DNA from: Azospirillum endophyticum
GTDB taxonomy: Bacteria > Pseudomonadota > Alphaproteobacteria > Azospirillales > Azospirillaceae
Reading direction: 5' to 3'
Length of the DNA stretch: 64,000 nt
Assembly (NCBI RefSeq): GCF_016595245.1
Contig: NZ_JAENHM010000058.1
Coordinates: 1-64,000, forward strand
Positions 34,986 through 43,514 of the stretch are shown here, piece after piece. The notes under the pieces were generated by a model. It ran no database searches and was not told where the DNA came from. It saw only the letters and a program-made list of their open reading frames with translations. The translations under genes were made by a program, and so were the position numbers. How positions within the stretch are numbered: the first letter of the stretch is position 1; the number at the start of each line of letters is the position of its first letter.

Positions 34986-35137
34986 CGGCCGTCATCCCCG
35001 CGAAGGCGGGGATCCAGGCTCCCGGTCCAAGTGCTCGAAACGACTGGATTCCCGCTTTCGCGGGAATGACGGCCGAGGAAGGTCGGGGCGGGCTTCGATG
35101 CGAAGCGGTTCAAACCTCAAACGTCTCCCGGCAGGAC
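34986..35137. repeat. Dispersed palindromic repeat with conserved tail
   Basis: Arms 34986-35017 and 35044-35075 are inverted copies centred on GTCATCCCCGCGAAGGCGGG and CCCGCTTTCGCGGGAATGAC. Past the right arm, 35096-35137 (CGATGCGAAGCGGTTCA ... CAGGACT) is closely matched at 47281-47321, next to another palindrome. Both copies end beside the stop of a leftward gene. Confidence 0.85.
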
Positions 35138-35157
35138 TCGCAAAACCCCGCAAACTC

Positions 35158-35448
35158 TCACTCCGCCGTGTAGCCCTTGCGGCGCATGCAGAGCGCGAAG
35201 ATCTCCTTGCGATAGCCGAACTGCGGCGTTTCCGGCAGCGGACGCAGGGGATAGCCGCGCAAGCGCATGGCGTTATCCACCTGCTCGGTGCATTCGTCAT
35301 AGGCGACGGTTGGCACGTCCGGGCTGGCGGTCCACTCACGGTAGGTGGGCGCGCTGCTGCATCCCGACAGCAGGGCGAGCGCGGACAGGCAGGCCAGCGC
35401 CGGCAAGGCCGTCAGAAGCCGCGGGCATGCGGCGGTGGACCCGGTCAT
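35158..35448 (-). CDS. Small lipoprotein
   Basis: 96 aa. The signal PRLLTALPALACLSALALLS ends in the lipobox LSGC, so the mature protein should be lipidated at Cys. The mature part (DECTEQVDNAMRLRGYPLRP, then EIFALCMRRKGY) has three more cysteines and resembles short envelope lipoproteins of no known role. ATG 35448 is chosen because it starts the signal peptide; a longer frame to 35619 looks non-coding. Confidence 0.75.
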   Translation of the reverse strand: MTGSTAACPRLLTALPALACLSALALLSGCSSAPTYREWTASPDVPTVAYDECTEQVDNAMRLRGYPLRPLPETPQFGYRKEIFALCMRRKGYTAE

Positions 35449-35719
35449 GGCTTGCGTCTCGCTCCTTTTTCGCCCCCGATTTGACGCTACCACGACCGGC
35501 CCTTCCCGATCCATTTTCGCACACCATTTCCGGGAGCGCGCCTTTTCGGCAACGCTGCGCGGCTGACAAAGCAGACGCCCAAAAATCGCCGCCGGAAATG
35601 CGACGCAATCTGGTAACACGATCCTGGTTTCCCGCGATTCGCGGGGGCCTTGGTCCCCGATTGGGGGGAGTGTCGTGGCTCTGAAGTCGGTCTGGCGTCA
35701 CGGACGAAAGGAAGAGGGA

Positions 35720-36682
35720 ATGTCTGGGATTTCGCGGCGGGTGCATGGTGGCGCCGCGGTGGCGGCGATCGCGCTGGTGGTGTCGGCACTGACCATGGCG
35801 ACGCCCGGCTCCGCAAGGGCCGAGGCGTCGGTCGCCGACATCCAGTGGGCGCAGACCATCCTGAAGGACAAGGGCTACAACATCGGCGGCCGGGCCAAGG
35901 GCCAGATGACGCCCGAAACCCGCTCCGCGCTCAGCGCCTATCAGAAGTCGGCCGGACTGCCCGCCACCGGCAACCTGGACCAGGCCACCATCGCCAAGAT
36001 GATGAGCGAGCGCGAGAGCAAGGCCGCGCCGACCATGGGCAGCCTGTCCAAGAGCCAGGTCGGCCAGACCCGCCACGACAAGGAGGTGGCGCCGCGCGCC
36101 GCCCCGACGGGCCGGGTCGAATCCGGCAACGAGAGCGTCGGCGGCATGGCGCAGTTCGGCGGCGCCCCGGTGTCGTCGTCCTCTTCGCCCTCATCCTCGT
36201 CTTCGGCCAGCCACAACGCGCCCGCCGCTTCTCCGGCCGCACGCCCGTCGGTACCTGCGCCGGCCTCCAATGCCGTGGCGTCCAATGCGGCGACCCAGGC
36301 CGCGCCGCGCCCGTCGGCCGGTGCATCGGCCGGTGCGTCCGAAGGCCCGGCCCCGCAGGCGGCTCCCCGCGGCGCGGTGTCGGCGACCACGCCCGACGGC
36401 AAGCCGGCCCCGGTCGAGGAGCCGGCAGCGGTCGGTGCCGCCCCGTCGCTCTGGCAGTCCAACGCCGCGCGCGCCGGTGTCGCCGGCCTGATCGCCGCGA
36501 CGCTGGGCGGCATCGGTTTCGCCTGGTGGCGCAGCGGCCGCGGCGTCGACCCGCTCAGTCGGGTGCCGGCCGGCGACGACCGGCCGCGCGACACCCGCGT
36601 CGAGCCCAGCTTCGGCACCCCCCGCCGCCGCGAGGAACTGACCACCGGCCCGCGTCTGACGGCGGAAGCGCGGCGGCGCTGA
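35720..36682 (+). CDS. Exported peptidoglycan-binding protein with C-terminal membrane helix
   Basis: 320 aa. The signal or anchor VAAIALVVSALTMATPGSAR is followed by a PG_binding_1 domain (DIQWAQTILKDKGYNIGGRA, then TRSALSAYQKSAGLPATGNL). A long Ser/Ala/Pro linker (about 110-260) leads to a hydrophobic segment (AGVAGLIAATLGGIGFAWWR) and a basic tail. It probably bridges inner membrane and cell wall. ATG 35720 has AGGAAGAGGGA directly upstream, better than the longer frame from 35675. Confidence 0.78.
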   Translation: MSGISRRVHGGAAVAAIALVVSALTMATPGSARAEASVADIQWAQTILKDKGYNIGGRAKGQMTPETRSALSAYQKSAGLPATGNLDQATIAKMMSERESKAAPTMGSLSKSQVGQTRHDKEVAPRAAPTGRVESGNESVGGMAQFGGAPVSSSSSPSSSSSASHNAPAASPAARPSVPAPASNAVASNAATQAAPRPSAGASAGASEGPAPQAAPRGAVSATTPDGKPAPVEEPAAVGAAPSLWQSNAARAGVAGLIAATLGGIGFAWWRSGRGVDPLSRVPAGDDRPRDTRVEPSFGTPRRREELTTGPRLTAEARRR

Positions 36683-36689
36683 GCGCGGT

Positions 36690-36810
36690 CCCCCTCCCTA
36701 ACCCTCCCCCTCTTCGAGGGAGAGGGGACTGCCGCCGCATTGCAAATCATCCCCTCTCCTGCGAAGCGGGGAGGGAGGGACCCACGGCGGAGCCGTGGGA
36801 GGGAGGGGGC
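36690..36810. repeat. GC-rich intergenic palindromes between convergent genes
   Basis: CCCTAACCCTCCCCCTCTTC with its inverted partner around 36754-36778, and a second hairpin CCCACGGCGGAGCCGTGGGA at 36781-36800. The copy lies between the converging stops of the peptidoglycan-binding and DUF1178 genes, as at 29034, and probably terminates transcription from both sides. Confidence 0.75.
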
Positions 36811-36830
36811 ACCCTTCACGCTCCGGATCC

Positions 36831-37061
36831 TCACATCATCATCGGGCAGCCACCCCCGCCGCAGCCGCCGGGTCCGCAGGCAGGAACTGGGGCCGGCTGG
36901 GACTTGCCGACCCGCGGCGCCATGATCGCCTTTGCGACCTCGGTGCCGCCGCAGGACGGGCAGGGGATGCCGATGGCCTTCTTGGCATCGTAATCGGCCA
37001 TGTTGTCGAACCAACGGTCGAAATCATGGCCGCAGGCGCAGTGCAGGGCGTAGACGATCAT
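36831..37061 (-). CDS. DUF1178 zinc-ribbon protein, short form
   Basis: 76 aa. The zinc-ribbon pattern ALHCACGHDFDRWFDNMADY with a later IPCPSCGGTEVAKAIMAPRV is the DUF1178/FmdB-like N-terminal motif. DUF1178 proteins are often near 150 aa; this one stops soon after the ribbon and ends in a Cys/Gly/Met tail (ACGPGGCGGGGCPMMM) that could bind metal. Function unknown; perhaps a metal-linked regulator. Confidence 0.75.
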   Translation of the reverse strand: MIVYALHCACGHDFDRWFDNMADYDAKKAIGIPCPSCGGTEVAKAIMAPRVGKSQPAPVPACGPGGCGGGGCPMMM

Positions 37062-37148
37062 TGCGAAGCCTTGAAAAGCGGGAATCCGGCCGCTCTTCTA
37101 GCGAGGCGACCGGCCCCCTGCCAGGATCTGCATCAATTGGACCAGCCG

Positions 37149-37829
37149 TCAGCGTGACTCGGTCACCCCCACCCGCGCACACATCGACAGCAGCGGACAG
37201 GCCGAGCAGCGCGGACGTTCGCCGGTGCAGATCCATTTGCCGAAGGGCACCAGCCGCTCGTTGATCTCCACCCAATAGCGTTTCGGCAGCACCGCCAGCA
37301 GGGCCGCCATCGTCTTCTCCGGCGTACGCGCCGACACATAGCCCCAGCGGTTGGTGACGCGGTGGACATGGATATCGACCGCCAGCGCCGGAATGCCGAA
37401 GCCGACGGCCAGTGTCAGCGCCGCGATCTTCGGCCCTACCCCGTGGAAGCGCATCAGCCCGTCCGGTGTGTCCGGCACCTCGCCGTCCAGCTCCTCGACG
37501 ATGCGGCGGGACAGCTCGCGGATGTCTCGCGCCTTCGGTTCCGGGAAGGTGGCGCCGTACAGCAGCGCGACCAGCCGCTCCTCCGGCAGGGCGGCCATGG
37601 CGGCCGGGGTGGATGCGACGGCGAACAGCCGTTCGGAGACCTCCAGCGACGTTTCGTCCCGCGTGCGGGCGGAAATCAGGCTGGCGACCAGCTGCTGGAA
37701 GGGCGCGGAATAGCCGCGGTCGCGCAGCTCGAACATCGCCGCCTTGGGGTAGGGGGCGACCGCGCTCCGCAGGAGGCGGAAGACCTCGTCGATGTCGAAG
37801 TCCTGGAGGGTCGCGGGCTGCACACTCAC
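37149..37829 (-). CDS. nth: Endonuclease III-type DNA glycosylase
   Basis: 226 aa. The helix-hairpin-helix RFHGVGPKIAALTLAVGFGI supplies the catalytic Lys, LAVDIHVHRVTNRWGYV the Asp, and the C-terminus has the iron-sulfur loop CTGERPRCSACPLLSMC. It removes oxidised pyrimidines and nicks the abasic site. GTG 37829 is supported by a strong GGAGGTGG upstream. It may be the end of the mlaEF transcript (75-base gap), or independent. Confidence 0.9.
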   Translation of the reverse strand: MSVQPATLQDFDIDEVFRLLRSAVAPYPKAAMFELRDRGYSAPFQQLVASLISARTRDETSLEVSERLFAVASTPAAMAALPEERLVALLYGATFPEPKARDIRELSRRIVEELDGEVPDTPDGLMRFHGVGPKIAALTLAVGFGIPALAVDIHVHRVTNRWGYVSARTPEKTMAALLAVLPKRYWVEINERLVPFGKWICTGERPRCSACPLLSMCARVGVTESR

Positions 37830-37904
37830 TGGGGGCCACCTCCGGGGAACAGGCTGCGACGACAGCCCATTCGGAAACCGGCGAGCCCCCTTGGTTGTTC
37901 CGCG

Positions 37905-38678
37905 TTAGAGCGCCTTGATCTGCATCTTGATCGGCCCGTCCGCCCGGCCATGGACGAACTGGTCGACATAGGCGTTGCCCGAATCGTCGATGTCGCGGGC
38001 ATGGCCGGTCCAGATGATGCGGCCCTGGTAGATCATGGCGATGCGATCGGCGATCTTGCGGGCCGACGCCATGTCGTGGGTGATGGTGACCGCGGTGGCG
38101 CCGAGATCCTTCACGCACTGCACGATCAGCTCGTTGATGACGTCGGCCATGATCGGGTCGAGGCCGGTCGTCGGCTCGTCGAAGAAGATGATCTCCGGCT
38201 CGTCGGCGATGGCGCGGGCGAGGCCGACGCGCTTCTGCATGCCGCCGGACAGCTCCGAGGGCGACAGCTCGGCCACGTCGGGGGTGAGGCCGACGGCGCC
38301 CAGCTTGGCGACGGCGATCTCCTTGGCCTGGGCACGCGGCATATGGGCGCCCTGGATCAGGCCGAAGGCGACGTTCTCCCAGACCTTCAGGCTGTCGAAC
38401 AGGGCGGCGCCCTGGAACAGCATGCCGAACTTGTGCAGCAGCTTCTCGCGCTCGCGCGAGCGCAGCCGGGTCGTCTCCTGCCCATCGACCTGGATCGAGC
38501 CGGAATCCGGAGTCAGCAGCCCGAGGATGCTTTTCAGCATCACCGACTTGCCGGTGCCCGAGCCGCCGATGACCACCAGCGACTCGCCCTTCGCCACCTC
38601 CAGGTCGATGCCGTTCAGCACCTTCTTCGGGCCGAAATGCTTGGTGACGTTCTTGAGCGCGATCTTGGGGGTGCTCAT
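37905..38678 (-). CDS. mlaF: MlaF-type phospholipid transport ATPase
   Basis: 257 aa ABC ATPase with all motifs intact: Walker A VIGGSGTGKSVMLKSILGLL, Q-loop LFQGAALFDSL, signature LSPSELSGGMQKRVGLARAI, Walker B IIFFDEPTTGLDPI and H-loop ITHDMASA. It drives retrograde phospholipid transport from the outer membrane with the permease MlaE. It follows mlaE by ten bases. No substrate-binding MlaD gene follows, so that component must lie elsewhere. Confidence 0.93.
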   Translation of the reverse strand: MSTPKIALKNVTKHFGPKKVLNGIDLEVAKGESLVVIGGSGTGKSVMLKSILGLLTPDSGSIQVDGQETTRLRSREREKLLHKFGMLFQGAALFDSLKVWENVAFGLIQGAHMPRAQAKEIAVAKLGAVGLTPDVAELSPSELSGGMQKRVGLARAIADEPEIIFFDEPTTGLDPIMADVINELIVQCVKDLGATAVTITHDMASARKIADRIAMIYQGRIIWTGHARDIDDSGNAYVDQFVHGRADGPIKMQIKAL

Positions 38679-38688
38679 CGGATGGCGC

Positions 38689-39465
38689 TCACTTGGTCGA
38701 GAAGAAGAGGCCGGTGATCAGGTAGTTCCACACCAGGATCATGATGGAGGCCGACACCACCGCGTTGGTGGTCGCCGCCCCGACGCCCTGGGCGCCGCCC
38801 TTGGAGTGGTAGCCGTGGTAGCAGCCCATCAGCGCGATCAGGAAGCCGAAGATCGCCGCCTTCACCAGGCCGGAGATCACGTCGACCGGCTGGAGGAATT
38901 CCCAGGTGCGGTTGATGTAGCTGGCGGCGTTGAAGTCCAGCCGGTAGACGCCGACCAGGAAGCCGCCGAACACGCCGATGATGTCGGCGACGATGACCAG
39001 CAGCGGCACCATGGTCAGTCCGGCGATCAGCCGCGGCGCCACCAGATACTTGTGCGGGTTGGTCGACAGGGTGGACAGCGCGTCGATCTGCTCGGTCACC
39101 CGCATGGTGCCGATCTCCGCCGCCATGGCGGCGCCGATGCGGCCCGCCACCATCAGCCCGGCCAGCACCGGACCCAGCTCGCGGGTGATCGACAGCACGA
39201 CGACGGTGGCGATGGCGCCTTCGGCCTGGAAGCGGGAGAAGCCGCTGTAGCTCTGCAACGCCAGCACCATGCCGGTGAACAGCGCGGTCAGCCCGACCAC
39301 CGGCAGCGAGTAATAGCCGATGTCGATCATCTGCCGCAGGATCTGCCGCGGATAGAGCGGCGGCCGCACGCAGTGCGACAGGGCGGACCCGGTGAACAGG
39401 GCAAGGCGTCCGGTCGCTTCCAGGAAGATCAGGAAGGCCCGGCCGGTAGCGGCGAGGAAACCCAT
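38689..39465 (-). CDS. mlaE: MlaE-type phospholipid transport permease
   Basis: 258 aa with about five membrane helices. Family segments: FTGMVLALQSYSGFSRFQAE, ELGPVLAGLMVAGRIGAAMA, EIGTMRVTEQIDALSTLSTN, PHKYLVAPRLIAG and GCYHGYHSKGGAQGVGAATT. It forms the membrane part of the Mla lipid transporter with MlaF. It heads a leftward operon mlaE-mlaF and possibly nth. The upstream region is shared with the AT-rich island gene. Confidence 0.94.
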   Translation of the reverse strand: MGFLAATGRAFLIFLEATGRLALFTGSALSHCVRPPLYPRQILRQMIDIGYYSLPVVGLTALFTGMVLALQSYSGFSRFQAEGAIATVVVLSITRELGPVLAGLMVAGRIGAAMAAEIGTMRVTEQIDALSTLSTNPHKYLVAPRLIAGLTMVPLLVIVADIIGVFGGFLVGVYRLDFNAASYINRTWEFLQPVDVISGLVKAAIFGFLIALMGCYHGYHSKGGAQGVGAATTNAVVSASIMILVWNYLITGLFFSTK

Positions 39466-39695
39466 CAGTCGGCCCGCATCCTTGGTGTGAATCTCATTTG
39501 GGCGATGCGGTCATAGCACCGATGAGCGCCGCGGTCATCCTTGGACTTCGCATTGGTAGGAAGCTGCGCAGATCGGTTGGCCGGTCCAACGGATCTGCGA
39601 TCTTCAAGCTTTGAGGGCATGCCCGAGGCGAGGCCTGAGCTGGAAGAGAATCCAAAATTTACGGTTGATTTTTTCTTATGAAAGAATATTTTTGA

Positions 39696-40619
39696 ATGAA
39701 AAATGAATCGGGTGATTGTGCAATGAGCATTCCTGGATTCGACGCCCGCAGCTATTTGGCGGCAAACCAAGATTTGTTGCGTATTGGCATGACGCCTGCG
39801 CAGGCCGAATCGCATTACACGACTTTAGGAATTCGAGAAGGCCGCATAACGACCTTCGATGGTGCGGCCTATTTGGCATCCTATAGCGATTTGCGACACG
39901 CGTTCGGCCAGGATTCCAATGCGGCCTTGCAGCATTACATCGATTACGGATGGCGTGAGGGGCGGACGATCACATTCGATTCAAAAGAATATCTGGCATC
40001 TAACCTTGATCTCTTAAACGCGAATATCACGGAAGGCGATGCAGCGCAGCATTATATTAAATTTGGTATCAGTGAAGGAAGAAGCATAAACTCTTTCGAT
40101 GCAGAAAAATATCTATCAGCTAATGCGGATATAAAAAAGGCATTTGGCAATGCGTCCCAAGCGCTTCAGCACTACATTGCTTTCGGTTGGAAAGAAAACC
40201 GGCCTCTTGAGCCATCCGTAAATGTTCCGCCGACAACGGTGGTTTCGCCTCCAACTGTGGTTTCTCCGCCGGTGACTCCATTCATCGAATTGCATGGACA
40301 CGCTGGGGGGTCCGCAAGCTCTCAAGGATGGTCTGCATCCAGCTTTCCATTGCAAAAGGGCCAGAGCTACCAAGCCGATGTCGTGATCACCGGTCGTGGC
40401 CCAAGTCGGCCATTCAATCCACTTCTGCAAGTCGGCTATTGGCATCAGACTGGCCCGACCACCGGGTATCTTGAGACATTGGCGTCCGATGACGACAGTG
40501 GTGGTGCGTTGCAGCCGAAGCTTATCTTTACGGCGCCGGCCACAGGGATGTTCATGTTCCAAGTCACCTCTTCCGATGGTTCGGAAGGCGTGTATACAAT
40601 GACGGTCAATTCAATCTGA
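39696..40619 (+). CDS. Repeat protein with four YLAxNxDL/HYxxxGxxEGR units and C-terminal beta domain
   Basis: 307 aa, lower in GC and with more A/T-ending codons than its neighbours, so probably acquired. Residues 14-165 hold four repeats of about 47-50 aa on the plan FDaxxYLAxNxDL...A..HYixfGixEGR (e.g. HYIDYGWREGRTITFDSKEY). This unit is common in secreted alphaproteobacterial proteins. A Pro/Thr/Val linker (NVPPTTVVSPPTVVSPPVTP) and a beta-sandwich end (TGMFMFQVTSSDGSEGVYTM) follow; the latter resembles pre-peptidase C-terminal domains. No signal peptide; type I export is possible. ATG 39723 is an alternative start. Confidence 0.7.
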   Translation: MKNESGDCAMSIPGFDARSYLAANQDLLRIGMTPAQAESHYTTLGIREGRITTFDGAAYLASYSDLRHAFGQDSNAALQHYIDYGWREGRTITFDSKEYLASNLDLLNANITEGDAAQHYIKFGISEGRSINSFDAEKYLSANADIKKAFGNASQALQHYIAFGWKENRPLEPSVNVPPTTVVSPPTVVSPPVTPFIELHGHAGGSASSQGWSASSFPLQKGQSYQADVVITGRGPSRPFNPLLQVGYWHQTGPTTGYLETLASDDDSGGALQPKLIFTAPATGMFMFQVTSSDGSEGVYTMTVNSI

Positions 40620-40729
40620 AAGTTGCGCGTATTCACTGTCAGGATTCTGGTTCCTGTAGAGCGGTCGCTGTTACCAGACATAAGATCGGAGCTTCGTGCG
40701 ACTGATATGGAAACGCACGAGGCCTTTGT

Positions 40730-41869
40730 TCATTCACTCTGATAGACCCGATGATAGCGCCGGCCGAGCGAGGTCAGGATCTCGTAGCCGATGGTGCCGC
40801 CCTCCGCCGCCACCCGGTCGACCGGGCGGCTGGGGCCGATCAGTTCGACCACGCGGCCGGCATGCGCCGCCGACTCCGGCAGGCTGGTGACGTCGATGGT
40901 GATCAGGTCCATCGAAATGCGGCCGACGATGGGGGCGGCGACGCCGTCGACGAAGACGTGGCCCCTGCCGCCCAGCGCGCGCAGGTAGCCGTCGGCATAG
41001 CCGACGCCGATGGTGGCGATCCGCGCCGGGCCGGTGACCTTGTGGGCGGCGCCGTAGCCGACCGTCATCGGAACCGCGCAGTTGCGCACCTGCAAGAGTC
41101 GCGCATCGAGCCGGATGGTGTCCCGCATCGGGTTGGACAGGTGCGGCGTTGGGTTGACGCCGTAGAGGGCGCAGCCCGGCCGGGCAAGGTCGAAATGATG
41201 GTCCTTGCCGTGGAAGATGCCGGACGAATTGGCGAAGCTGGCCTTCGCCTTGGGCAGCCGGGCCAGCGCCGCGCGGAACCGCTCCAGCTGCTCCCCGGTC
41301 ATCGGGTTGTCGAACTCGTCGGCGCAGGCGAGGTGTGTCATCCAGTAGCGGACGTCGATGCCTTCCAGCCACTCCAGATGGCCGGCGAGCGCATCCAGCT
41401 CGTCGGGGCCGAGGCCCAGCCGGTTCATGCCGGTGTCGATGTGGATCACCGCCGGCAGAACCTCGCCGCGCGCCGCGGCGAAGGCCCGCCACGCCGCGAT
41501 CTCGCCCAGATGGTTCAGCACCGGCAGAATGCGGTTGGCGGGGAAGTCCGCCTCATGGCCCGGCGGCAGCCCGCCCAGCGAGAAGACCTGCACCTCCGCT
41601 TGGGCGTCGGGAGCGACCGGCTCCAGCGCCCGGCGGACGGCCAGCGCCTCCTCGAACTGGGCGACGACGAAGGTCCGGCAGCCGGCGGCGGCCAGGGCCG
41701 GCACGACGCGCGCCACCCCCAGCCCATAGGCGTCGGCCTTGACCACCGCAGAGCACTCCGCCGGCGCCACCCGGTCGCGCAGCTGCGTCCAGTTGGCAAC
41801 GACGGCGCCCAGATCCACGGTCAGGATGGCGCAGGCGCTCAGGCTCGGGTCGGTCGTCACTCTGGTCAC
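40730..41869 (-). CDS. alr: Alanine racemase
   Basis: 379 aa PLP enzyme. The cofactor Lys is in AVVKADAYGLG near residue 44 and the catalytic Tyr region is VGYGAAHKVTGPARIATIGV with YADGYLRALG. It makes D-alanine for peptidoglycan. The start overlaps the dnaB stop by four bases, so expression is coupled to the helicase gene, an order seen in other alphaproteobacteria. Ends next to the AT-rich island. Confidence 0.93.
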   Translation of the reverse strand: MTRVTTDPSLSACAILTVDLGAVVANWTQLRDRVAPAECSAVVKADAYGLGVARVVPALAAAGCRTFVVAQFEEALAVRRALEPVAPDAQAEVQVFSLGGLPPGHEADFPANRILPVLNHLGEIAAWRAFAAARGEVLPAVIHIDTGMNRLGLGPDELDALAGHLEWLEGIDVRYWMTHLACADEFDNPMTGEQLERFRAALARLPKAKASFANSSGIFHGKDHHFDLARPGCALYGVNPTPHLSNPMRDTIRLDARLLQVRNCAVPMTVGYGAAHKVTGPARIATIGVGYADGYLRALGGRGHVFVDGVAAPIVGRISMDLITIDVTSLPESAAHAGRVVELIGPSRPVDRVAAEGGTIGYEILTSLGRRYHRVYQSE

Positions 41870-43371
41870 TCGTCGGTCTGGTGGTGCTGGTCGAGATCGC
41901 CGAACTTGGTGAACTGGCCGTCGAAGTAGAGGCGGACGGTGCCGATCGGACCGTGACGCTGCTTGGCGATGATCACCTCGGCGGTGTTGTGCACCTCGCC
42001 CAGGCGCTGCTGCCAGCGCTGGTAGCGGTCGTTGAACTTGTCGTCGCTCTCGTCGGGCCGGCGCGAAGGCTCGGCGCGCTCAAGATAATACTGTTCGCGG
42101 AAAACGAACATCACCACGTCGGCGTCCTGCTCGATCGAGCCCGATTCGCGCAGGTCGGCCAGCTGCGGGCGCTTGTCCTCGCGCAGTTCCACCGCGCGGC
42201 TCAGCTGCGACAGCGCCACCACTGGCACGTCCAGCTCCTTGGCGATGGCCTTCAGGCCGCGGGTGATCTCCGAGATTTCCTGCACCCGGTTCTCCGCCCC
42301 GCGCGACGACGAGCCGCGCAGAAGCTGGAGGTAATCGACCACCACCATGCTGAGGCCCGAGGTCCGCTTCAGCCGGCGGCAGCGCGTGCGCACCGCGGCG
42401 ACCGACAGGGCCGGCGTGTCGTCGACGTAGAAGGGGCAGCGTGCCAGATCCTGGCTGGCCTGGACGAATTTCGGGAAGTCGGTGTCGCGGATCTCGCCGC
42501 GGCGGATCTTGTCGCCGGGCACCTGCACCTCGTCGGCGAGGATACGGGTGGCGAGCTGTTCCGCCGACATTTCCAGCGAGAAGAAGCCGACGACGCCGCC
42601 CTCCTGGCCGGAGGAGCGCATGTGCGCCTTGGCGGCGTTGAAGGCGATGTTGGTGGCCAGCGCCGTCTTGCCCATCGACGGGCGGCCGGCGAGGATGATC
42701 AGGTCCGACGGGTGCAGGCCGCCCAGCTTGCGGTCGATGTCGATCAGGCCGGTGGTGACGCCGGTGACGTGGCTGGACCGGCGGAAGGCCGCCTCCGCCG
42801 TCGTGATGGCGTGCTTGACCGACTCGCCGAAGGCCACGAAGCCGCCCTGCACGTCGCCGGTCGAGGCGAGGTCGAACAGCTGCTTCTCCGCCTCGCCGAT
42901 CTGGTCGAGCGCGGTGATGTCGAGGTCGTGGCGGTACGCCTCGTTCACCATGTCGGTGCCGACCTCGATCAGCTGCCGGCGGATGAACAGGTCGTGGATG
43001 GTCTTGCCGTAGTCGCCGGCATTGACCACCGTCACCACGTTGGCGGCCAGTTCGGCCAGATAGGCGCTGCCGCCCTCCACCGCCAGTTCGGGATCGTTGT
43101 CGAACAGCGCCTTCAGCGTGACCGGGTTGGCGATCTGGCCGCGGTCGACCATCTTGGTGATGGCGGCGAAGATGCGCTGGTGGGCCGGGTCGTAGAAATG
43201 CTCCGGCCGCAGGAACTCGCCGACCTTCTCATAGGCCTTGTTGTTGACCAGGATCGCGCCCAGCAGCGCCTGCTCCGCCTCCTCGTTGTTGGGGGGCGTT
43301 CGGTACTCGGCCGTCGGCTTGACCGCGGCGGAGGGGCGGAGATCGAACAGCGAGGAGGTCTGGTTGCTCAT
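41866..43371 (-). CDS. dnaB: Replicative DNA helicase
   Basis: 501 aa. The N-terminal primase-contact domain (PPNNEEAEQALLGAILVNNK) and the RecA-like motor (Walker A LIILAGRPSMGKTALATNIA, FFSLEMSAEQLATRIL, VVVDYLQLLRGS, then ALSQLSRAVELREDKRPQLA) are intact. It unwinds DNA at the fork as a hexamer. ATG 43371 starts the conserved protein; a longer frame to 43431 exists. No intein or truncation was seen. Confidence 0.97.
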   Translation of the reverse strand: MSNQTSSLFDLRPSAAVKPTAEYRTPPNNEEAEQALLGAILVNNKAYEKVGEFLRPEHFYDPAHQRIFAAITKMVDRGQIANPVTLKALFDNDPELAVEGGSAYLAELAANVVTVVNAGDYGKTIHDLFIRRQLIEVGTDMVNEAYRHDLDITALDQIGEAEKQLFDLASTGDVQGGFVAFGESVKHAITTAEAAFRRSSHVTGVTTGLIDIDRKLGGLHPSDLIILAGRPSMGKTALATNIAFNAAKAHMRSSGQEGGVVGFFSLEMSAEQLATRILADEVQVPGDKIRRGEIRDTDFPKFVQASQDLARCPFYVDDTPALSVAAVRTRCRRLKRTSGLSMVVVDYLQLLRGSSSRGAENRVQEISEITRGLKAIAKELDVPVVALSQLSRAVELREDKRPQLADLRESGSIEQDADVVMFVFREQYYLERAEPSRRPDESDDKFNDRYQRWQQRLGEVHNTAEVIIAKQRHGPIGTVRLYFDGQFTKFGDLDQHHQTDE

Positions 43372-43514
43372 GGGGGACACAATAGCAAAAACATAACGGG
43401 AACGCTCGGCGAAGGGTGGGGGACCCTCCACAAAAGCTGTGCACAGAAGTTATCCACAGGATGGGAAGTCTGGGGATAACCGTCGGAAGGGGCTTGTGCC
43501 GCTTCAGAGCTTGA

